DNA of 64,000 nt from Alisma plantago-aquatica (GCA_963693085.1 OY856409.1:236026558-236090557); one strand, 5' to 3'. Shown: positions 48,105 to 60,500, counted from the first letter of the stretch. Notes: a model not told the origin generated them from the sequence alone. Numbers and translations: made by a program.

Positions 48105-51100
48105 CTCCTACTATTTTAATCTCTTCTTGGAATGTTATAGGTCTCAGTAACAAGATTGGACCTGTCCAAGAAGAGATAAGAAGGTTGAATGGTGACATTG
48201 TTATTCTTGTAGAAACGAAAGTGAGGATAGATAAAGTTAATGGCCCGATATCTAGATATTTTCCTGATTATAGCTACATAACTAACCACAGCTCTCATTG
48301 TCCGGGTAGAGTGATTATTCTGTACAAAAATTGCTCTATTGTCGCTATTAAGGAGACTGATCAGTTTATTCATGCTAAAGTGACTGTTAATGACTTCTCC
48401 TTTTTAATGTCTGCTGTGTATGGCCATAATGGTGATGTGGAGAGATCTAAGCTTTGGGAGGATATAAAAACTTTGAGTTGGTCTATTAATGAGCCTTGGG
48501 TCCTACTTGGAGACTTTAATGCGGTCAGATCTGAAGTTGAAAGAATTAGCATTCAACCTCCAACTAAGAAGTCTATGGAAGATTTTAATAGTTGCCTGCT
48601 TAACACTGGTCTTTATGATATGAACTTGGGAGGCCCTTTCTATTCCTAGGATAATAAGCATAGTGGTGACAAGTTTATTACTTCTAAGATTGATCGGGTT
48701 TTACATAATACTCTATTCATTGCTAGTATTGCAAATTTCTCAGGTGAGATGGTTTCTACCTCTATTGGTGATCATAGGAGAATTGTTTTAAAGATTGGTA
48801 ACCCAAGGATTATGAGAACCCCGTTCAGATTTGTTAATGCTTGGACTCAAAGGCAGGATTTCATTACCAAGGTTAAAGAAGCATGGTCTATTGATGTTGA
48901 TGGTTATAGGAGTTATGTTTTGTATAGAAAGTTGGAGTCGGTGAGGAAGTCTCTTTTGAAGTGGAACAAAGATGTGGTCGGGGACCTTTATGAGAATGCT
49001 ACCAAGATTAGATTTCAGGCAAATGAGGCTCAAAGTGTGGCTGATTTGGATCCCATGAATGAAGCTAAAAGAGAGTATGCTAATCTTCTTAGAAAGGAAG
49101 CTAATAAAGCTGAGTTGGCTGAAGAATCTCTTCTTAAACAAAAGTCGAGGGTTCAATGGCTGAAGGAAGGTAATGCTAACTCAAAGTTTTTTTATTCCTC
49201 CCTCAAGACGAGAAGACAGATGAATAGCATGAAGAGCTTGTTGATTAATAATGTGACTATTACAAATTATGATGATATCAAGAAGGTTGTTAAGGAATTT
49301 TATATGAATCTGTTTAATAATAGTGAGTATGTTGGAGACGTTTGGAGAGACAGTTAGAATGGGAACACCTTAACTACTGATCAAGCTAGGACGATCATTG
49401 CTCCCATTACCAGGAAAGAGGTTGATGATATTGTGAAAAATCTTAACTCTGATAAAGCTCCAGGACCTGATGGTTTTAATGGTTGCTTCTACAAGGCTGT
49501 CTGGTGTATTATTGGGGATGATACCTTTGAGGCTGTCAAGGAGTTGTTTTCTAGAGGAACTATGCTTAAAGAAGCTAACAAATCCTTTATTACTCTGATC
49601 CCTAAGGGACAAGACTCTTCTCATATTACCAATTGGAGACCTATAGCCTTATGCAATACTTTCTACAAGATTGTTGCTAAAGTTTTGGCGAATAGAATGA
49701 AGCCTATTCTTCCGTCTATTGTTGATTGCAATCAGTGTGCCTTTGTTGGGGGCAGAACTATGAAGGATGCTATTCTTGTTACTAATGAGATTCTGAGTGA
49801 TTTCAGTAGAGAGTCTAACAGTATGTGCATTCAAGTTGATGTGATGAAGGTTATGATTCGGTTAGCTGGAGAATTCTTTTCTCTATTCTTTTTAAGATGG
49901 GCTTTCCCCTTAAGTGGATTCGTTGGATAGAAGCTATTTTTTATTCCACTTCCTACCAAACTCTTGTGAATGGTGAGCCTACTGAGGCTTTCTATCCTTC
50001 AAATGGGATTAGACAAGGAGACCCCTTAGCTCCTTATCTCTTTGTGATTGTGATGCAGGGGTTTTCTAACATGATGAAGAATGGTGTTCAATCTAAAGAG
50101 CTACAACTGATCAGAGCTCATAGTTTTATGCCTATCTCTCATCTCATCTTTGCTGATGACTTGATGGTGTTCTTGAAGGCTACTACTGATAATGCTCAAT
50201 ATATTTGTAAAGTTTTGAGTGATTTTGGCATGATGTATGGTTTGAAGTTGAATGTCAATAAAAGCTCTGTTGTTTTCAGCAAAAAGGCTAAGACTGAGCT
50301 GATTCTTGGGATCCTTGATATGCAAAAAAAGGATGTTAGTGATTTGAAGTATTTGGGGATTCCTATGTTTATGGGTAAGCTCTCAAAGAAACATTGTTAT
50401 AGTTTGATTGATAATCTTAAGAAAAGATTAGACTCTTGGAAAGCTAGGTTGCTGAGTTTGGCGGGGAGATTGGAGCTTATAAAATCGACCCTTTCTTCTA
50501 TGTATCTGTACTAGATTGTCTCCTTTCCAATTCCTTCCTATGTATCTGATTCTATTGATAAGATTATTAGGGATTTCTTGTGGGGTGAATCTGAAGGTAG
50601 AAGCAATGTTCATTTGGTTTCTTGGGATAAAATTTCTCTTCCCTATTCGGAAGGTGGGCTTGGTATTAGGAAATGTAGAGATATGGTCCGAGCTTGTGTT
50701 CTTAAGAATGCTTGGGAGTTGAATAGTATGAAAGAGAGCATTTGGGTGAAATGGATCCACGCTAAATACTTTAAGAAATATACTTTCTAGAATATTGGAT
50801 CTTCCCCCAATTACTCTTGGTTGTTTAACAAGATCTTAGCTACTAAGTCTACCCTCTTGAAGTTTGTCAAGTTTAACATTGTGTTAAATTCTCAGTTTAA
50901 AGTCTGGAAAGTTCCTTGGGTTAGTGGCAAGTTTCTTTCTGAGTGTGATGAGAAGCTGAATCCTATTAATACTGGAATTGGTACTGAAGCTAGTTTGAGC
51001 ACTATCATGAAGCTTGATAAGTGGTTTTTACCTAACTCTAGAGCTCCTGGCCTCGTAGCTAAGATTATTGATGATAATAATATTAAGATTGGAAATGCTG

Positions 51101-51594
51101 ATTCAATTCTTTTTTTGGACAAATCTGAAGTGAATCTGAGAATTTCTTGGGAAGCTATTAGAACCAAAGGTATGGTAGTTCCTGTTCTTTTGTGGCTTTG
51201 GAAATGTAAAGCTCCTAAGAATCACTTGGTTCATGCTTGGAAAGTGTATCTTAATAAGCTCCCCACTCATGATTATAGTAGGAGAATGGGTATTACTGTG
51301 GTTTCTAGGTGTCATCTTTGTAAGGCTGACTACGAGAATACTTCTCATATCTCTTTCCAGTGTGAGTACTCTTATCATGTTTGGAAGGCATGCTTGGAGG
51401 GTGGACTCATTAACTCTATTCCTTCTGATATGAATGATGTGAGTTGTGTTAATCTCAAGTCTCATTACATTACCTTCTTTGCGGTGATGTACTTTTTATG
51501 GAATGAAAGGAATAAGAGGGTGCATAATAATGTTTCTAGAGAACCTGATGTCCTGTTTAAATTGGTTAAGCAGATGGTGGCAGATTTGAGTTGA
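48101..51594 (+). pseudogene. LINE-e ORF2: endonuclease, reverse transcriptase, zinc finger
   Basis: ATG 48101 starts an endonuclease (SSWNVIGLSNK, LVETKVR, LLGDFNAV; the SDH motif is changed to GDH near 48770). The linker and RT follow: APGPDGFNGCF (about 49455), NQCAFVGGR, VDVMK, GIRQGDPLAPYLF (about 50010) and an intact catalytic IFADDLMVF (about 50150). Thumb and zf-RVT with CHLCKADYENTSHISFQC end the protein at TGA 51592-51594. Breaks are TAG at 48647, 49355, 50512 and 50788 and a single-base deletion near 49850, just after VDVMK, that shifts frame across the first catalytic Asp region. No RNase H follows the zinc finger. Confidence 0.9.
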
Positions 51595-52530
51595 TGTGGA
51601 GTATGTTCTTTGTTTTGAGGTTGGTCTGCTGGGTTGCTGGTTTTCTGCTTGATGCCTTTTCTGTTGGTTCCTTCTAGTTCTAAGATGCCTCTTGGCTTTT
51701 GGCTTTTTGGATGCTGTTCTGGTGCTGTGCTTCTTCTCTGGATGTTTGGTCAGCTGTCTTTTCTTGGTGGCTTGATGGTTGCAGGGGGAGGATGTTGTTT
51801 GTTTTTCTCCTGATGGGCTGGTGATGATTGTATTTCCACTCTTTGAGAGTGAGGCTATCTTTTCTTGTATGGTCTGTTGGTTTGTCTGGTAGTGTGTGCT
51901 TCTGATGGTGTTCTGTGTTTCTGCTATAGTGCAGCTTGGGCTTCTTTGAAGACTTTCTTTGGTCCTTTTTCTTATTCTTTGGAATGGGTGCTGCTGTCGA
52001 TGGTTTTGGTCTGTAGGGTTTCTTTCCTGCTGCTGCTAGTTGAGGGTGTTGGGTCTGGCTTGGATGATGCCCTGTGCTCTATAGTGGTGGTTGTGTCTTG
52101 TTTCAAGCTGCTGGTCGTCTCCTTCATCTCTGATGGGTTCATCTGTCCCTATCTTTCTTTCTTATGGTTGAGCCGAGCTCTCCTGGTGGATGGGTGATGG
52201 TGCTTTGCTATTCTAGTTGCTGGTGTTTTCTCCCCTCTCACTTATGTGATGGTTGAGTGTGTTTCGGCTTCTGGTGATTCTGATGATATCTCTATTTTTT
52301 TTAAGAGTGTTTTCTGAAGAGGTTTCTTGTGGTCTGCTAGTGGTTAAGTTGGGGAGGATTTGGTTCTTTCTATCTTTCTGTGGCTGCTTCATAGTTTTTC
52401 TTTCTCATTCTTTTGTATGTAGCCTGTATAGTCTTTCTTTTTCTCTCTATCTTCCTTGAAGGTAGGACGCATTGTACATACACTATATAAAAATTACAAA
52501 AAAAAGAAACACGAGTTTTTGCTGACCAAA
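51595..52530 (+). other. LINE-e 3' UTR and tail
   Basis: A T-rich, GT-rich stretch of about 0.9 kb follows the ORF2 stop. Open frames within it (for example 51865-52197) give low-complexity Leu/Val/Ser/Cys-rich peptides without homology. It ends in an A-rich tract (52484-52511), then CGAGTTTTTGCTGACCAAA and the 18-bp target duplication. Confidence 0.7.
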
Positions 52531-52548
52531 AACAATAAAGAATAAGTA

Positions 52549-53170
52549 TCCTTTATCAAGGATCGATGATCTCTTTGACCAGTTGCGTGGTGCAACTGTC
52601 TTCTCAAAGATATATTTGAGGTCAAGATGTCACCAGCTACATATTAAGGATGGTGACATACCAAAATCTGCCTTTAGGACAAGGTATGGTCACTATGAGT
52701 TCACGGTTATGTCGTTTGCACTAACAAATGCATCAGCTGCATTTATGGAACTCATGTATAGAATCTTTCGACCTTTTCTCGATCAGTGTGTTGTTGTCTT
52801 TATAGATGACATCTTGATCTATAGTAGAGATGCTCTACAGCACGAACAACATCTTCACCTGACTCTAACTTTGCTAAGAGAACATAAGCTATATGCTAAG
52901 TTTAGCAAGTGCGAGTTCTGGTTACCAGAAGTATCTTTTCTTGGACACGCCATATCTGCTTCAGGTATACATGTTGACCCTAAAAAGGTAGAGTCTGCCC
53001 TGCAATGGGAACAACCGAAGACACTGATAGAGATTCGAAGTTTCTTAGGGTTGGCAGGCTATTACAGGAGGTTCATTAAGAACTTCAGTTCTATAGCTTT
53101 ACCCTTGACTAAGTTGACCAGGAAGGATGTTCTTCATACCTGGAGTGACAAGTGTCAACAATCGTTTTAG
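52549..53170 (+). pseudogene. gypsy reverse transcriptase, remainder
   Basis: The polyprotein resumes in frame with [20 protein letters not shown]. The first catalytic block reads [13 protein letters not shown] where active elements have FSKIDLRSGYHQL, so the catalytic Asp is replaced by Tyr. The second block, [12 protein letters not shown], is intact. The connection domain [36 protein letters not shown] and LTKLTRK follows. TAG at 53168-53170 ends the open part and probably replaces CAG. The enzyme is inactive. Confidence 0.92.
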
Positions 53171-53608
53171 TTGTTGAAGGAAAGGTTGACAAGTGCACCA
53201 GTACTTGTATTACCTGAGCAAGGGAAAGGATATATAGTTTTCTGTGATGTCTCTAAGAATGGACTAGGATGTGTGTTGATGCAGGATAAGCAAGTGATTT
53301 CGTTTTCTTCTCGACATCTTAAGAAACACGAGGAGAATTATCTGACACATGATCTAGAACTAGCTGTTGTAGTTCATGCCTTGAAGATCTGGAGACATTA
53401 TCTTTATGGAGAAACATTCTAGATTTTCACAGACCATAAAAACCTTAAGTATATCTTTTCTCAGCATGAGCTTAATATGAGGCAACACCGCTGGATGGAA
53501 TTAATCAAGGACTACGATTGTACAATTGATTATCATCTAGGGAAGGCCAATGTGGTTGCTGATGCTTTGAGTAGGAAATCAGCAACACCAACTTTAGATA
53601 GAGCATAA
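53171..53608 (+). pseudogene. gypsy RNase H
   Basis: Same frame as the [21 protein letters not shown] carries the first acidic residue, [12 protein letters not shown] the Glu, and FTDHKNLKY and [10 protein letters not shown] the later Asp residues of a gypsy-type RNase H. The domain removes template RNA during cDNA synthesis. TAG at 53420-53422 splits it between GETF and IFTDHK, and TAA at 53606-53608 ends the open part. Confidence 0.9.
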
Positions 53609-55153
53609 TTGAATTCTTTGGTATGCTCTAAGAGGGATATGCTTATCTCTTTAAGACAAGATACTGTACAGTTAAGAGTATCATTGTTAGCAGGATTGTT
53701 AGCTGAGATGCACATAAAGCCTACTATGAGACAACAAGTTAAGGAGGCACAACAAGTTGATGTTGCAGTTCAACATATTAGATCAGAGTATGGCAGTGAG
53801 AAATGAGAAGGTTTCCGTGATTCAGATGATCAAGTAGCTTGTTATCATGATAGAATGATAATACCGGATGTGGATGACTTGAGGAAGTTAGTCCTGGAAG
53901 AAGCTCATTCTTCAATGTATGCCATGCATCCAGGAAGCACCAAGATGTAGCATAACTTGAAAGATATGTGTTGGTGGCCTAGTTTGAAGAAGGACGTTGC
54001 TGAGTTTGTTATGCGGTGTCCGGTGTGTCAGCAAGTTAAAGCCGAACACCAGAAGCCTACAGGAACAATGCAATCTTTACCCATACCACAATGGAAGTGG
54101 GATCATGTGAACATGGATTTTGTGGTTGGTTTACCCAGAACAACCAAAGGACATGATTCCATTTGGGTAATAGTTGATAGGTTGAAAAAGACATCACATT
54201 TCCTACCTGTCAAAACAACCTATTCTGTTGAGAAGTTGGCACAGTTATATGTAGATGAGATAGTGCGGCTACATGGGGTCCCAATTACCATTGTTTCTGA
54301 CAGAGGTCCCCAGTTTACAAGTCATTTTTGGGAGCAACTTCATAAATCTTTAATCACAAAGTTAAGGTTTAGTACAACCTTTCATCCTCAGGCTGATGGA
54401 CAGTCAGAAAGGACTATACAGACTTTGGAAGACTTGCTTAGAGCATGTGTTCTTTAGTTTATAGGAAGTTGGGATCTGCACCTAAGTTTGATAGAGTTTG
54501 CCTACAACAATAGCTATCAACATAGCATTGACATGTCACCTTATGAAGCTTTGTATGGTAGACGTTGTAGATCACCCTTATGTTGGTATGAAACTGGTGA
54601 GTATCAACTTTTAGGTCTTGATCTTGTGCAGCAGACCACCGAGAAGATTAAAATAATACAAGAACAGATAAAGATTGCACATGATAGGTAGATATCTTAT
54701 GCTGATAAGCGTCGTAGACCTTTAGAATTCCAGGTTGCAGACAGAGTGTACCTCAAAGTCTCACCTTGGAAAGGAGTTCTTAGATTTGGACAGAAAGGAA
54801 AGTTAGCTCCTAGGTTTATAGAGCCTTATCCAATCATTGAACGGATTGGAAAGGTAGCTTATAAACTAGAGTTACCACCATATTTACAAAGGTTACACCC
54901 AGTGTTTCACATTTCCATGCTTAGGAAATGTCATCCTGACACAGAATCAGTTCTACAGCCTATGGAAGTAGAATTGAATGATGATATATCTTATGTTGAA
55001 GGACCTGTGTCTATCCTTGATAAAAGAATTAAAAATCTGAAAAAGAAAGACATAAGTCTTGTGAAAGTCCTATGGAATCACCGTGGCATTGAAGAAGCTG
55101 CGTGGGAACTAGAGGAAGAAATAAGAAGGAAATGCCCTACTCTTTTCTCTTAA
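53609..55153 (+). pseudogene. gypsy integrase with chromodomain-like C-terminus
   Basis: Same frame again. The zinc-binding H-H-C-C region (EEAHSSMYAMHPGSTKM then CWWPSLKKDVAEFVMRCPVC) is followed by the catalytic core: WDHVNMDFVVGLP, TIVSDRGPQFTS and GQSERTIQTLE supply D, D and E. The GPY/F-like region (GKLAPRFIEPYPIIERIGKVAYKLELP) and a group-II chromodomain-like end (SILDKRIKNLKKKDISLVKV, then LWNHRGIEEAAWELEEEI) complete it, with TAA at 55151-55153. Such ends can direct insertion to marked chromatin. Stops at 53804 (TGA), 53948, 54455 and 54689 (all TAG) kill the frame. Confidence 0.92.
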
Positions 55154-56579
55154 TATGTTTTATAGATAATTTCGGGGATGAAATCCCTGACCTGGTTTAC
55201 GTACTAACCCTAGGTGTTTTGCCTAATAAATTTGATTAGATGCTTGCTTATATTCCTTGAAAAATAATTAAAGCTTTTGAGGAACTTATATTTCTATTTC
55301 AGTCCTTTTTGAATAATGTTGGAACATTGTTGTGTTAATAATGGACTAAAGTGCAAATTACCCAAGTAGATGGGTTAAATTGAAAATTGTACATGTTAAG
55401 ATATTCCTCTAATTATGAGACATCATAAGAGTGAATATGATGAAGTGGTACAGTTTTCACAAGCTTGGGTACCAAGATATAGCTTGTAAAGCAATCCTTG
55501 TGCTTTAAAACCTAGTTTTGGTGTAAAGCGCAATTTACCCAAAACCTTGGGTCCAACATGTAAAATATACCCTCTAGAGGATCTATCATGTTTCTTGGCA
55601 TCAATAAGACCAAAGCAAATGAGAGGGGCACCTCATTGGAATGATCATGAAGGATAGAGAATCTTTATGTTAAGATAACCAAGATTTAAGCACAAAAGGC
55701 TCTTTAATATAATTTAATGCAAAAAGAAATAAATTAATTGTGAAGCCCTTCAACCAAAAGTTGGAGGATGTGTTTGCAATAGTATGAACGAGCTTTTGGC
55801 ATGCTTGGGAACCAAAAAGATCATGGTAGGATTGGAAACTACTCACACTAATAATATATTAAGCAATATCCAATAAGGGTGGATAGTAATATACCTCTCT
55901 TAAAATGTGCTTAGTCTTTTTCCTTTAAACCTTGGATAATGGAGGAGTTTTGGATGAGATTATAAGGTGGAAACGTGTCTAAGGATGGAGGAAGCCTTGG
56001 TGGATAATTGGGAGATAAAAAGGAAATAATTCTCTTTTTCGATTTTCCTTGAAAAACCCATAAATATATATAGGTATCTTTTCTTCCAAACACCAAAGGA
56101 TCGTTTCCTTAGCTTCTTTTCTTCTTCACTTTGCTTTACCGACCAAGGAGGAGCTCTGGAGAAGAGGAAGGATGACCAATCTGGTTTGGTAAGTTCTGAT
56201 CACCATCTACCTCGAATTCATGGTGGAAACCACAATATAAGGTTAGATTCATGGTGTTCTTCACATGATTCTCCTTTCTAGCCATCTTCTTCATCCAAAA
56301 CTTGAAGAATGGACCTTGGAAAACTATTGGAGCTTCATACACCATTAAATCTATGGAGCTTGGAGATCTGGATCAGTCCCAGAGGTGGGTTTTATAACTC
56401 TAACCCTTAAGATTTGTTAATGCATCCTCATCTCCATTAAAATCGTTGGTTCTCATTCTTCTTCTTTTACTACTCTTGTGATCTTGCTATCATTTCCGTG
56501 AAGAACAGCCTATTGTTCTCAGTTGAACAGAGGTAGAAGATAATGACGTTAATTTCTATGTTTATCCAAGAATTACTTT

Positions 56580-57985
56580 AGCAAACGGTCTCCCAACCTT
56601 GCTCAAACAATTTCCCAAACCGTTTGAATGCGAACAGTTTCACTTGAGCGCATAGAAGCAAACGGTCCAAGACCGTTTGGAGGAGTTGACTAGGCATTGA
56701 CCATTTGGATTTCTGTTGAGAATAATGTAGAGTAATTACCTACCAAAAATCATCAATTAATTCCAAGTGGTTCACCAATTGAAGGTCCAACAAACATCAA
56801 AACCCTAATCGGGTTAATTGCTGATTTTAATAATTGAATTATGTTCAAGTTTGGGTTGAGTGACCCAAACGATTTCAAAACCGTTTGGGGATCACCCAAA
56901 TAGTCTCAAGACCATTTGGTGATCACCCAAGATCGTTTGGAGGTCTAGGGTTAAGCATGGTTGACCCATTAAGGATCCAATGATATCAAGTTGATGAGTA
57001 ATCGATTGCTGATTTGGTGACTAAACCTAGGATCCAAACCCTAATTGAATGACTTGGTTATTGATGAAATAATGGGCAAACGGTCTCAAGACCATTTGGA
57101 GGATATCCAAATGATCCCAAGACCGTTTGGGGGTCACCCAAGACCTTTTGGAGGTCTAGGGTTGACTATGGTTAAGTGGTTGAAGATCTAAAGGTAACAA
57201 GTTGAAGTGTAATTGATTGTTGACCTAATAATCAATCCAATGAATCAAACCTTAAATGGTTGAGTTGGTTTTTGATGTTGACTTGAGAAAATGGTCTCAA
57301 GACCGTTTTGAGGTCATCCAAATGATCCCAAGACCGTTTGGGGTCAGGTCATGACCAAGTTGATTGATGGTTCAATGATTTCAAATCAATTAGACTCACA
57401 TTGAAGTATGTTGAAGGGTCATTGATTTCAAACCCTAATACAATTGATCCAAGCCCTATTTGATTATCAATTGAGGGTCAATTGAGTGTCAAATCAGTTT
57501 AAGGTTGAACTAATTAACTCAATTCATGAGTGGCTAACATGTGCATGATCGATTGAAGGGTTCAACATTGGAAACCCTAATTTAATTGAATTGGTTGAGA
57601 CACTTTTTGGTCCTTGCGGTTTTGAGGTGGTTTGGACCAAACGATCTCAAGACCGTTTGAGTCCTAATGGTTTCAAGACCATTGGGGACCAAACGGTCTC
57701 TGGACCGTTTGGGACCAAACAATCCCAAACCGTTTAGTCTTATGCGGTTTCAAGGTCGGTTGTGTCCATGCGGTTTCAAGGTTGGTTGTGCCCATGCTGT
57801 TTCAAAGTCAAACATGACCAAATTGTCTTCACCACCAAATAGTTTCAAAGTAAAACATGACCAAACGGTCTTCATCAAGAAATGGTTTCAAGGGCAGTCC
57901 AATACTATTTGGAGGTTTAGTGTGCAAGACCGTTTGTGGTCTAAATAGGTCAAGATCGTTTGATGCCTTAGTGGTCAAGATGGTT
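56580..57985. repeat. Array of palindromic AACGG/CCGTT boxes (3' LTR)
   Basis: Counterpart of the array at 25790-27135. Positions of the boxes are conserved, but individual boxes differ in which half has mutated. An extra pair is present near 57641-57711 (CTCAAGACCGTTTGAG, then CAAACGGTCTCTGGACCG) that the 5' LTR lacks, an indel within the array. Confidence 0.75.
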
Positions 57986-58429
57986 TAGTGGTTGATTAAC
58001 CTAAAACTCATGAATACTTAATGTGGTTAAAATACCAAGTAATTAGTTGATTAAGACATGATGTGATCAATGGTGATTATAATAAAGGTACCCTTGTTGG
58101 GATAGAGTGGTTATTACTCTTTGAATAAGTGAGCTTTAATGATCACAATAGAAATGACATAACCCATGATGTCAATGTTTAATTGACTTAGACTAATCAA
58201 GAGTGATGCAAACATTAACTTATAGAAAGATGAGAGAGAAGACTTCTTATATGAATAAATAATCAAGTAATGGACTCTCAATATGAATGAATGCCTAATT
58301 AGGGTTTGATCCATGTTAGTGAGATCATGAAACCCTAATTATGATGGTTAATGAGTCCTAACCTTAATTGGGGGCATAAATGGAAGTAATCCTAATACAT
58401 GATAATGGTATGATCTTAATTCATTGTAA

Positions 58430-58535
58430 TGTGAATAGTATACCCTAATCTAGGGTAATGTGGGGTAATATGAATAGTAAACCCTAATCTAGGGTAAGGA
58501 GATGATGTGAACAGTAAACCCTAATTCTGGGTTAT
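58430..58535. repeat. Telo-box tandem repeat (3' LTR)
   Basis: Same three-unit array as 27594-27700. The first unit reads ATACCCTAAT, so one telo-box is mutated, and the other two are intact. Confidence 0.75.
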
Positions 58536-60500
58536 GCTTTTAAGTATGAAGTGCTATGTTTGGATAATGAAATGAGGAATCACTATTCCCAATTATGCAA
58601 AAGGGGCTGGTTAACCCTAATTGAGTTGAAAAGGGAAACCCTAACCCTAATAAGGGCATAGTGGTGCAACCCTTGAATAGTAAAGTTCTCTTTGTTGTAC
58701 ATTTTGCTGATATAGAAATAATGTGCCTGTTATCATTTATATTAATTATGCAGGTTTTTATGAAATAGTGAGCATAGCCAAGTAAGTTCTATGATGCAAT
58801 ATTCATTAAAAGCACTTTATAAGCTTTGAAAGTAATGATATGCTATGTGGCCTAGTGAGAGGTAACAAATGAGACTGATAGGATGTATGAGCCATGAGAA
58901 ATATCTGTATTGCTACAATCATGTTCACATTGTTAAATAACTTGATGGAAATATGTTACTTGGTAACAAATGTTTTGCTGAACTAAGGGTTCGAACACCC
59001 ATGTTATTGAATCATAATGATGATATGGTTAGGGATTGATATCCTAATGATAACTAGATGTAAAATGAACTTGATACAATTAGTACTCTTTCTTTATAGC
59101 AATTGTTTTAATGGTTTATGTTTGAACACATGCCTGATGCTAAAAAATGCCATAATGTACTTAAATAAACAAGTATAATGATATCATGTAGAGCCCTGAC
59201 CATAGATCCATCATTGTCAGAAGTTAGATGATGGTGAAACATGTTTCCTTAGGGAACTCCTAGAGAGCATACTTTTGAGTATGTGGGGGTTATGGACGCG
59301 AATATCCTTACGTCCTAATGAGGGAATTGATGTGAGATGTACATTTAATCTCTCAATCCTTCATTATATGTATATGTCGGGATGATGTATCACTAATCTC
59401 CCAATGATGTTGTTAATGCCGCATTGATGTGAGATAAACAAGACATCCCTCGATGGCGAAGAGAGTACATCATGCCATTATAACTCTAATAGCGAAGTTG
59501 CCAGAATACCCTGGAAAGCTATTATGGCAGAGACACAAGATGTCCTGCATGTTGTACCTCACACTGACTGAGGAAGATGAGGTCATAGGAATCTGACTCT
59601 TCTAATGACCTATGTATGGTACCGATTGCGATTTTGTAATGGTCAATTGGAGTATGAGAGGTGTAACTCATCTCCCCAGGGCATAAATATGTTTGTAAAA
59701 TGTAATCAGCCGTATAGCATAATTGCTTAGGTCGAACTACGAGAAACAATGATTGATGATACATTGTTTAATATGTCCTAGTTGGATAGATAAAATACAT
59801 GTTCTTCATATTCCTTAATTGATTAAATGTCTTGTCATTCAATCAAGTTATAATTGAAATGATTGCATAAAGAATACCATTCTACTTAGCTTATTTCAGT
59901 GAATTGCCTGTTGTTGAATAATTATAGTTTTACTGCTCATTGTTATTTTAATATTTGCAATAACAATGCTTCTAGAAGAGAGTTATAACTCTCGCTGGGA
60001 CAATTATTCAATTGTCTCACCCCGTGGGATTCAACTTTTTAGGTAGATGCTGAGGACGAAGGAACCCTTCAGTGGGTGAGCAGCAACAGCAGCAGCAGCA
60101 ACATCAGGGACAACAGTGATCCTCAGGTGGAGATACTGTCTGTCGAGTCTTGTAGATAGAAAGTCCTATGTGTCGTCTCTGTACTCTCAGGTCCTAGGAG
60201 TCAGTAGATGGTTTGATATAGATCTGAGATTTTGGCGTAATGCCTCGAGATTTTTGTACACTGCTTTACACAGTTTAACAGGGCAGTTGATGCTTGTGAC
60301 TCTCGAGATGTGATGATACATAGATGTGCTGATGTATCAGCTTGTAAATAACTTACCTTGTTTCTTAATGAAAGAGTCGTACAGTTTGTGGACCTTTATG
60401 AAAAAGTTTTAATTTTTAGTTATTTTTCAATAATTCCACTGCTAATTAATACCTTCCGCATTGTTAATAATGTTTTATCCGAGACGTGTCCCACACTTTT

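Larger units (their letters stand above)
37712..52530 (+). mobile_element. LINE-e: plus-strand L1-type LINE inside the gypsy reverse transcriptase, itself split by the LARD
   Basis: The insertion is bounded by a perfect 18-bp duplication AACAATAAAGAATAAGTA (37694-37711 and 52531-52548). Without the 9-kb LARD it is about 5.8 kb and has ORF1, ORF2 and a 0.9-kb 3' UTR. Its A-rich tail (52484-52511) is followed by 19 extra bases before the duplication. The first ATG lies only 11 nt from the 5' edge, so either the copy is slightly truncated or the leader is very short. It lacks the RNase H of LINE-d and resembles LINE-a in its RT motifs. Confidence 0.92.
24380..60495 (+). mobile_element. Tekay/Del-like Ty3/gypsy LTR retrotransposon carrying three nested insertions
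   Basis: The element begins TGTAACATCCC at 24380, ends GTCCCACA at 60495, and is bounded by perfect CTTTT duplications (24375-24379, 60496-60500). The order inside is LTR, tRNA-Met primer site, gag, protease, reverse transcriptase, RNase H, integrase and a chromodomain-like end, then LTR, which is Ty3/gypsy order. Sequence style (gag core, C-terminal VLWNHRGIEEAAWELEEEI) points to the Tekay/Del chromoviruses. Subtracting LINE-d (about 5.9 kb) and LINE-e with its own insert and duplication (14.8 kb) leaves about 15.4 kb. All coding parts share one frame across the LINE-e insertion, but nine in-frame stops make it inactive. Confidence 0.92.
55179..60495 (+). repeat. 3' LTR of the gypsy element
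   Basis: A 5317-bp LTR without insertions starts TGAAATCCCTGACC, which lacks two bases of the 5' LTR start, after TTCGGGGA, a short purine tract. It ends CGTGTCCCACA before CTTTT. It gives the uninterrupted version of the site where LINE-d entered the 5' LTR. It carries the same box arrays, and its CAG run (60086-60103) is longer and cleaner than in the 5' LTR. Confidence 0.92.

Noticed and set aside
51865..52197. 110-codon plus-strand open frame
   Set aside because: It lies in the T-rich 3' UTR of LINE-e and encodes a low-complexity hydrophobic peptide.
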